Shown here piece after piece: positions 59,513-64,000 of a stretch of 64,000 nucleotides of DNA; within the stretch, counting starts at the first letter, position 1; every line of letters begins with the position of its first letter. Location: assembly GCA_049652985.1 (NCBI GenBank), contig JBASFK010000002.1:124001-188000 (forward strand). Direction: 5' to 3'. The notes below the pieces were generated by a model that ran no database searches, was not told the origin of the DNA, and saw only the letters and a program-made list of their open reading frames with translations. The stretch comes from UBA7657 sp049652985 (GTDB lineage: Bacteria > Pseudomonadota > Alphaproteobacteria > Micavibrionales > Micavibrionaceae). The position numbers and the translations under genes were made by a program.

Positions 59513-61075
59513 ATGAACGTGCGGAACCTGGTGGAAAAATCCAGCCCCCTGCAGCGAGCGATCGCCTGCCTTGTGCTTGGCGGCATCGGTTCGCTCGGCA
59601 TGGCGCCTTATAACGCGTGGCCGGTTCTTATTTTATGTCTTTCGGCTTTTTATATTCTGATCGACCGGGCGGGATCGCCGCGGGCGGCGCTTGGGTATGG
59701 CTGGTTGTTCGCATTCGGTTATTTTTTCATTGGCTTGTTCTGGGTTAAGAATGCGCTGCTGGTGGATGGCAATCCATTTTCGTGGATATGGCCGCTCGCT
59801 GTCGCCGGGCTGCCCTCGCTGCTGGCATTTTTTATCGCGGTGGGTACGTGGGCCTCGAAGCGCTTCGCTGATCTGAAAACGGCCGCAGGATTTTTGTCGT
59901 TCACCGCTTTCATCGCGCTCGTGGAATGGGGGCGCGGATTCATTCTCACAGGCTATCCCTGGAACCTGTTTGGATACACTTGGGCGGGAACGCCGCCGAT
60001 GATCCAGACGGTTGCCGTGGGGAACGTATATTTCCTGACATGGCTGACGATCTTCTGGTTTGCCCTGCCCGGCTTTTTATTCCTGAGCGCTCCATCAAGA
60101 AAAGAAAAAAGAGCGCTTTGCGCTGCGGCTCTCATTACTTTCGCCGTTTGCATGATCTTCGGTGTTGTTCGCCTGCAGACCGCCGAGGTTACAAACGTTC
60201 CGGGAATAGATATCCGCGTCGCTCAACCCAACATCGCCCAGTCCGAAAAATGGGATCGTTCCAAGACCGGCGAGCATTTTTTAAAAGCCATCGGGCTTTC
60301 ACAACCGGCGGAAGGTTCGGTCAATAAAACGATCATTATCTGGCCAGAAACAGCGATGGGATTCTGGCTGGCGCAGGACCCGCAGGCGATCCAGTACATC
60401 ACCGACACGCTCCAGTCTTATCCCGGCGGCGCGGCGCTGCTGACCGGCATGCTCCGGCGCGAAGGTGATGAGGCTGAAGACACGGTGCGGTACTACAATT
60501 CGCTGGTGATGATCGACGCCGAGGGGAAAATTTCCAACGTGTACGATAAGTATCATCTCGTGCCGTTCGGGGAATATATTCCCTTCCAGAAATGGATACC
60601 GCTAAAGCCCGTCGTGGAGTTCACAGGGTTCGTTCTCGGCGAAGGCATAAAGACCTTTGATCTGTTCGGCCTGAAATACAGCCCGGTCATCTGCTACGAG
60701 ATTATTTTCCCCGGCAAAGTCACCGGGCCCGATTCACCGGATTTCATCGTGAATATCACCAATGATGCCTGGTATGGCATTAGTGCCGGGCCGCACCAGC
60801 ATTTCGTGCAGGCCATTTTCCGGGCCGTCGAGGAAGGCACGCCGGTGATTCGTTCTGCAAACACTGGTTTCAGCGGCCTGATAGACCCCCTTGGAGGGGT
60901 GCATGGAAAGTCGCCCCTTTTTGAGGAATATGAAAAAACACTTGCGCTTCCTGCTAAAAATATGATTTTTAGGAACCATAACAATTTCAAAAACGTTATT
61001 TTTACAGGACTGGTTTTACTTTTTACTTCTTTCGGATACCTCGTGCGTGCGCGAAAATACAGGGTCCCGACCTAA
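59513..61075 (+). CDS. lnt: apolipoprotein N-acyltransferase
   Basis: 520 residues. Seven to eight membrane helices surround a nitrilase-like periplasmic domain with Glu in IIWPETAMGF, Lys in VYDKYHLVPFGEYIPF and nucleophile Cys394 in YSPVICYEIIFPG. Lnt adds the third acyl chain to lipoproteins. It starts directly after the corC-like stop and ends the operon. Confidence 0.97.
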   Translation: MNVRNLVEKSSPLQRAIACLVLGGIGSLGMAPYNAWPVLILCLSAFYILIDRAGSPRAALGYGWLFAFGYFFIGLFWVKNALLVDGNPFSWIWPLAVAGLPSLLAFFIAVGTWASKRFADLKTAAGFLSFTAFIALVEWGRGFILTGYPWNLFGYTWAGTPPMIQTVAVGNVYFLTWLTIFWFALPGFLFLSAPSRKEKRALCAAALITFAVCMIFGVVRLQTAEVTNVPGIDIRVAQPNIAQSEKWDRSKTGEHFLKAIGLSQPAEGSVNKTIIIWPETAMGFWLAQDPQAIQYITDTLQSYPGGAALLTGMLRREGDEAEDTVRYYNSLVMIDAEGKISNVYDKYHLVPFGEYIPFQKWIPLKPVVEFTGFVLGEGIKTFDLFGLKYSPVICYEIIFPGKVTGPDSPDFIVNITNDAWYGISAGPHQHFVQAIFRAVEEGTPVIRSANTGFSGLIDPLGGVHGKSPLFEEYEKTLALPAKNMIFRNHNNFKNVIFTGLVLLFTSFGYLVRARKYRVPT

Positions 61076-61131
61076 AAGCCGGAGCGATGAGTATGGTTGA
61101 AGAACAAAGAGGTAAAAACACCTGAGGTTAG

Positions 61132-61159
61132 TTGCACACTGTCGTAGTCGCACTATATT
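61132..61159 (+). promoter_or_regulatory. promoter of the XRE regulator
   Basis: TTGCAC (61132-61137) and TATATT (61154-61159) are separated by 16 bases. The predicted start is near 61166. An inverted repeat TTTTCT/AGAAAA (61176-61181, 61188-61193) lies just downstream, in the position of an operator for autoregulation. Confidence 0.5.
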
Positions 61160-61216
61160 TCTTGGAGAGTATTAGTTTTCTCTAAATAGAAAAAAGACAG
61201 GAAGAAACAGGATTTT

Positions 61217-61672
61217 ATGGCTTCACAGGCAAGAAAAACAAAAGGCACCCCGGACCCGGTTGACGTGCATGTCGGCCAGCGCCTTCGCGTGCGCCGTTCA
61301 TTGCTGGGGCTTAGCCAGGAAAAGCTGGCTGAATCCATAGGCCTGACGTTCCAGCAGATCCAGAAATATGAGCGCGGCATGAACCGTATCAGCGCTGGGC
61401 GCCTGTATCAGTTCAGCAAAATCCTCGATGTTCCTGTGACCTATTTTTATGACCAGCTCGGCGGCGCGGCCAAAGCCTATTCTTCCGCTACTTATGGTTT
61501 GGCTGATAATGAACAGGAGAAATTCACGGCTGGCGACCTTATGCAAAATAAGGAGACGCTGGACCTGATCCGCGCCTACTACTCCATCGACAATACAGAC
61601 ATCCGCAAGGACATCTTCAAATTCGTCAAATCGATGGCGAACCGCATGGGCGGCGACGGCGAATCCCAATAA
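61217..61672 (+). CDS. XRE-family transcriptional regulator
   Basis: 151 residues. The N-terminal helix-turn-helix is RLRVRRSLLGLSQEKLAESI with the recognition helix in FQQIQKYERGMNR. A C-terminal part of about 70 residues has no recognised domain. Regulators of this kind are common in alphaproteobacteria, often beside metK or ribosome genes. The target is unknown; metK is 83 bases downstream. Confidence 0.9.
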   Translation: MASQARKTKGTPDPVDVHVGQRLRVRRSLLGLSQEKLAESIGLTFQQIQKYERGMNRISAGRLYQFSKILDVPVTYFYDQLGGAAKAYSSATYGLADNEQEKFTAGDLMQNKETLDLIRAYYSIDNTDIRKDIFKFVKSMANRMGGDGESQ

Positions 61673-61755
61673 AATAATCTTGAATCCCGTTCTCTGAAAT
61701 ACTAGTCTGCACGGATTGTTTTTACGAAACCATCCCCAGAGAGCGGAAGAACCTT

Positions 61756-62970
61756 ATGTTTAAAGAGAACAATTCAAAGAAGCCTATTCCATTGCCGTCA
61801 GCAGACCTCAAAGATTTTATCTTCACGAGCGAGTCCGTTTCCGAAGGACACCCTGATAAAGTCTGCGACCGCATTTCTGACTCTGTCCTTGATTTATTTC
61901 TCGCGCATGATCCTGTCGCGCGTGTCGGCTGCGAAACTTTCGCGACGACCGACTTCGTTCTCGTCGGCGGCGAAGCACGCTCCTCCAAAGAGATTACGTC
62001 TGCAATGATCGAACAGGCTGCACGCGAGGCGATCAGGACGATCGGCTACGAGCAGGAAGGCTTTAACTGGAAGACAGTCAAAGTCGATGTTCGCCTGCAC
62101 AAGCAATCTGCTGACATCGCGCAGGGCGTTGATGCTGCTGGTAACAAGGATGAAGGCGCCGGTGACCAGGGCATCATGTTCGGTTATGCCTGCGACGAGA
62201 CCCCCGCTTTCATGCCCGCACCGATTTATTATTCGCACGCCATTCTGCGCTCGCTTGCCGAGGCGCGTCATTCAGGTGCCCTGCCCGAACTTGAGCCGGA
62301 CGCGAAATCGCAGGTCACACTTCAATATAAGAACGACCGGCCGGTGGGCGCCGTCGCTGTCGTTGTTTCTACACAACATAAGGAAGGCCTTAGCCAGTCT
62401 GACGTGAAAGAAATCGTTCGTCCTTACGTGAAAAACATCCTGCCCGAAGGCTGGATGCCGAATGAGGATGAATTCTATGTCAACCCGACGGGACGCTTTG
62501 TTATCGGCGGCCCGGTGGGCGATGCTGGTCTTACAGGCCGCAAGATTATCGTCGACACCTACGGCGGGGCGGCCCCGCATGGCGGCGGTGCGTTCTCGGG
62601 TAAAGACCCGACGAAAGTCGACCGTTCCGCGACCTATGCCGCGCGTTACCTGGCGAAAAACATTGTCGCCGCCGGTTACGCCAGGGCGTGCACCATCCAG
62701 CTCTCCTACGCGATCGGCGTTTCCAAGCCGATTTCGCTGTACCTGAATACGCACGGCACGGGCAACATTCCTGAAGCGATCATCATCAATGCAGTTAACG
62801 AGCTGATCGACCTGTCGCCGCGCGGCATACGCGAGCACCTGAAACTGAACCGCCCGATTTATGCCCGCACGGCGGCGTACGGCCATTTTGGCCGCGACCC
62901 CGATCCGGATGGCGGGTTCTCGTGGGAGAAGCTGGACCTTGTCGAGCCGCTCCGCAAAATCCTCGGCTGA
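61756..62970 (+). CDS. metK: S-adenosylmethionine synthetase
   Basis: 404 residues. Motifs are SVSEGHPDKVCDRISDSVLD, GAGDQGIMFGYA and GGGAFSGKDPTKVDRSATY. It makes SAM from methionine and ATP. GCGGAAG precedes ATG 61756. The gap before it holds no SAM riboswitch that I recognise. Confidence 0.97.
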   Translation: MFKENNSKKPIPLPSADLKDFIFTSESVSEGHPDKVCDRISDSVLDLFLAHDPVARVGCETFATTDFVLVGGEARSSKEITSAMIEQAAREAIRTIGYEQEGFNWKTVKVDVRLHKQSADIAQGVDAAGNKDEGAGDQGIMFGYACDETPAFMPAPIYYSHAILRSLAEARHSGALPELEPDAKSQVTLQYKNDRPVGAVAVVVSTQHKEGLSQSDVKEIVRPYVKNILPEGWMPNEDEFYVNPTGRFVIGGPVGDAGLTGRKIIVDTYGGAAPHGGGAFSGKDPTKVDRSATYAARYLAKNIVAAGYARACTIQLSYAIGVSKPISLYLNTHGTGNIPEAIIINAVNELIDLSPRGIREHLKLNRPIYARTAAYGHFGRDPDPDGGFSWEKLDLVEPLRKILG

Positions 62971-63016
62971 GGCCGGCGATCAATCACCATCAAAAAGACG
63001 TTTGTGGGGCCGCCGT

Positions 63017-63688
63017 ATGGGGCGGCCTCTCAAAAAGGATCGCCTGCATGCGATCGAGAATATCCTGCCCGTGGTTGCCATTCCCGAAGCAAAAATCACA
63101 AGCGCCCGTGATCTTGATCCTGCCTCGCTGTTTCTGAAGCCATTCAAGGATTACTGGTTCGAGATCGGGTTCGGCAACGGCGAGCACCTTCTTGCGTTGA
63201 AGAACGGCTTTTTGGACGTCGGGTTTATTGGCGCGGAATCTTTCGTCAACGGCATGGCGAATTTTCTCAAAGACACAGGCGAAAAAGAACTCGGCAATAT
63301 CCGCGTCCATATGGACGATGCGATGATGGTTGTTCGCTCGTTGAAAGATTCATCGCTCGGGCGGATTTATATTCTCAATCCCGACCCGTGGCCGAAGTTG
63401 CGCCACCATAAACGCCGGATCGTTTCACAATCCAATCTCGATGAATTCGCGCGGGTATTAAAACCCGGCGGGCGGCTGGTGCTGGCGACCGACGTTGACG
63501 ACCTCGCTGAATGGATGGTCACGCAATGCACGATCCACCCCGCTTTTGAGTGGACGGCGAATAGCTTAAAAGACTGGCAAACACCGCCCGCAGAATGGAT
63601 CGAGACGCGCTACGCTTTCAAAGGTAAACAAGCTGGCCGCAGGCAGACGTTTTTAGTGTTTAAAAAACTTGCCAACCCAATTAAATAA
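63017..63688 (+). CDS. trmB: tRNA (guanine-N7-)-methyltransferase
   Basis: 223 residues from ATG 63017. The SAM site is WFEIGFGNGEHLLAL and the family motif is NPDPWPKLRHHKRRIV. It methylates G46 in the tRNA variable loop. The start is uncertain. The conserved RR..GRR.GRPL motif begins upstream of ATG 63017 (KRRLWGRRMGRPLKKD), so translation may begin earlier, at TTG 63002 or TTG 62939 inside the metK 3' end. Confidence 0.92.
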   Translation: MGRPLKKDRLHAIENILPVVAIPEAKITSARDLDPASLFLKPFKDYWFEIGFGNGEHLLALKNGFLDVGFIGAESFVNGMANFLKDTGEKELGNIRVHMDDAMMVVRSLKDSSLGRIYILNPDPWPKLRHHKRRIVSQSNLDEFARVLKPGGRLVLATDVDDLAEWMVTQCTIHPAFEWTANSLKDWQTPPAEWIETRYAFKGKQAGRRQTFLVFKKLANPIK

Positions 63689-63763
63689 GCCTATATAAAC
63701 CGCATCATCCCAATATTGCTAAAACGATATGGATGGGCTTAATAAAAGCCCGGGCAAAAACCC

Positions 63764-64000
63764 ATGTCTAAACGATTGAAATTAAAAGATTTTATGAGAT
63801 CGACACCTTTGGAAAACAGGATTGCAGAAATCGCCCGCCCCGCCGCCGCTGATCTGGGGCTGGAAATTGTGTGCGTCAAAATCCTCGGCGAAGGCGGCGG
63901 CACGAACGTGCAGATCCTGGCGGAAAACCCGGCCACTAAAAACCTGGGCGTCGAGGATTGCACAAAACTGAGCAAGGCGATTTCGGCGGTTATGGATGTC
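63764..64000 (+). CDS. rimP: ribosome maturation factor RimP, N-terminal part
   Basis: 79 residues are visible and the gene runs off the right edge. LENRIAEIARPAAADLGLEI and the SKAISAVMDV region match the RimP N-terminal domain, which binds free 30S subunits during maturation. ATG 63764 (MSKRLKLKD) or ATG 63794 (MRSTPLEN) could be the start; the second gives the usual family length. nusA-infB normally follow. Confidence 0.9.
   Translation, partial: MSKRLKLKDFMRSTPLENRIAEIARPAAADLGLEIVCVKILGEGGGTNVQILAENPATKNLGVEDCTKLSKAISAVMDV

Noticed and set aside
61673..61755. SAM-responsive riboswitch before metK
   Set aside because: The gap is only 83 bases and I could not match it to a SAM-I, SAM-II or SAM/SAH consensus.
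63741..63763. GGGCTT/AAGCCC hairpin as a terminator after trmB
   Set aside because: On the plus strand it is followed by CGGGCAAAAACCC rather than T residues.

Overview
The window reads as a gene-dense stretch of chromosome from a free-living alphaproteobacterium with moderately high GC. Several features point that way: a split F0 operon with both b' and b subunits, a PopZ-like polar organiser next to valS, an NDUFS4-like complex I subunit, a zapA / 6S RNA / 5-formyl-THF cyclo-ligase cluster, and the order pcm-tolC-popZ-valS. I cannot place it to genus. Almost everything is housekeeping. There is no CRISPR array, transposase, integrase or prophage.

Layout. 1-9.3 kb (+): the end of an OmpA-like gene, a membrane-anchored DsbA-like oxidoreductase, smc, the F0 genes atpI-B-E-F'-F, proA and nadD. 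9.3-14.6 kb (+): a probable small RNA, rsfS, rlmH, an EnvC-like LytM protein, the ctpA-type protease, a YibQ-like deacetylase and rppH. 14.6-22.9 kb (-): one long run from yebC through ruvC-ruvA-ruvB, a TPR-methyltransferase and ybgC into tolQ-R-A-B, with no pal. 23-26.3 kb: a response regulator and its partner (+), then a YmdB-like phosphoesterase, a 5-formyl-THF cyclo-ligase, 6S RNA, zapA and a small coiled-coil protein (-). 26.4-31.4 kb (+): a carbon cluster of transketolase, GAPDH and class I aldolase, interrupted by a double winged-helix regulator. 31.4-38.9 kb: epmA (-), rpmE and two small genes (+), then valS, popZ, tolC and pcm (-). 39-45.5 kb: four tRNAs (Cys, Asn, Arg, Pro), a TerC/CorC fusion, a frameshifted methyltransferase, a membrane class III cyclase, an AT-rich intergenic island with two small-RNA-like units, an NDUFS4-like gene and a lysine 2,3-aminomutase-like radical SAM gene with a structured leader. 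45.5-55.6 kb: DUF192, CBS, alpha/beta hydrolase and MsbA-like ABC genes (-), a patatin (+), then a HAD phosphatase, a 1246-residue membrane-anchored coiled-coil protein and a small exported protein (-). 55.7-64 kb (+): miaB, phoH-like, ybeY, CorC-like, lnt, an XRE regulator, metK, trmB and the start of rimP.

The genes are tightly packed. Same-strand neighbours often overlap by 1-4 bases, and four of the five directly convergent protein-gene pairs overlap by exactly four bases at their stop codons. Two genes (rsfS and the TPR-methyltransferase after ruvB) have no ATG, GTG or TTG at the place where the protein must begin; they appear to use ATT and ATA.

I did not find a clearly novel multi-gene system. 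The best leads are the non-canonical start codons, three small-RNA-like transcription units with matched promoters and terminators, a two-state hairpin leader before the aminomutase-like gene, a C9 tract that splits a methyltransferase gene, and the very large coiled-coil membrane protein.
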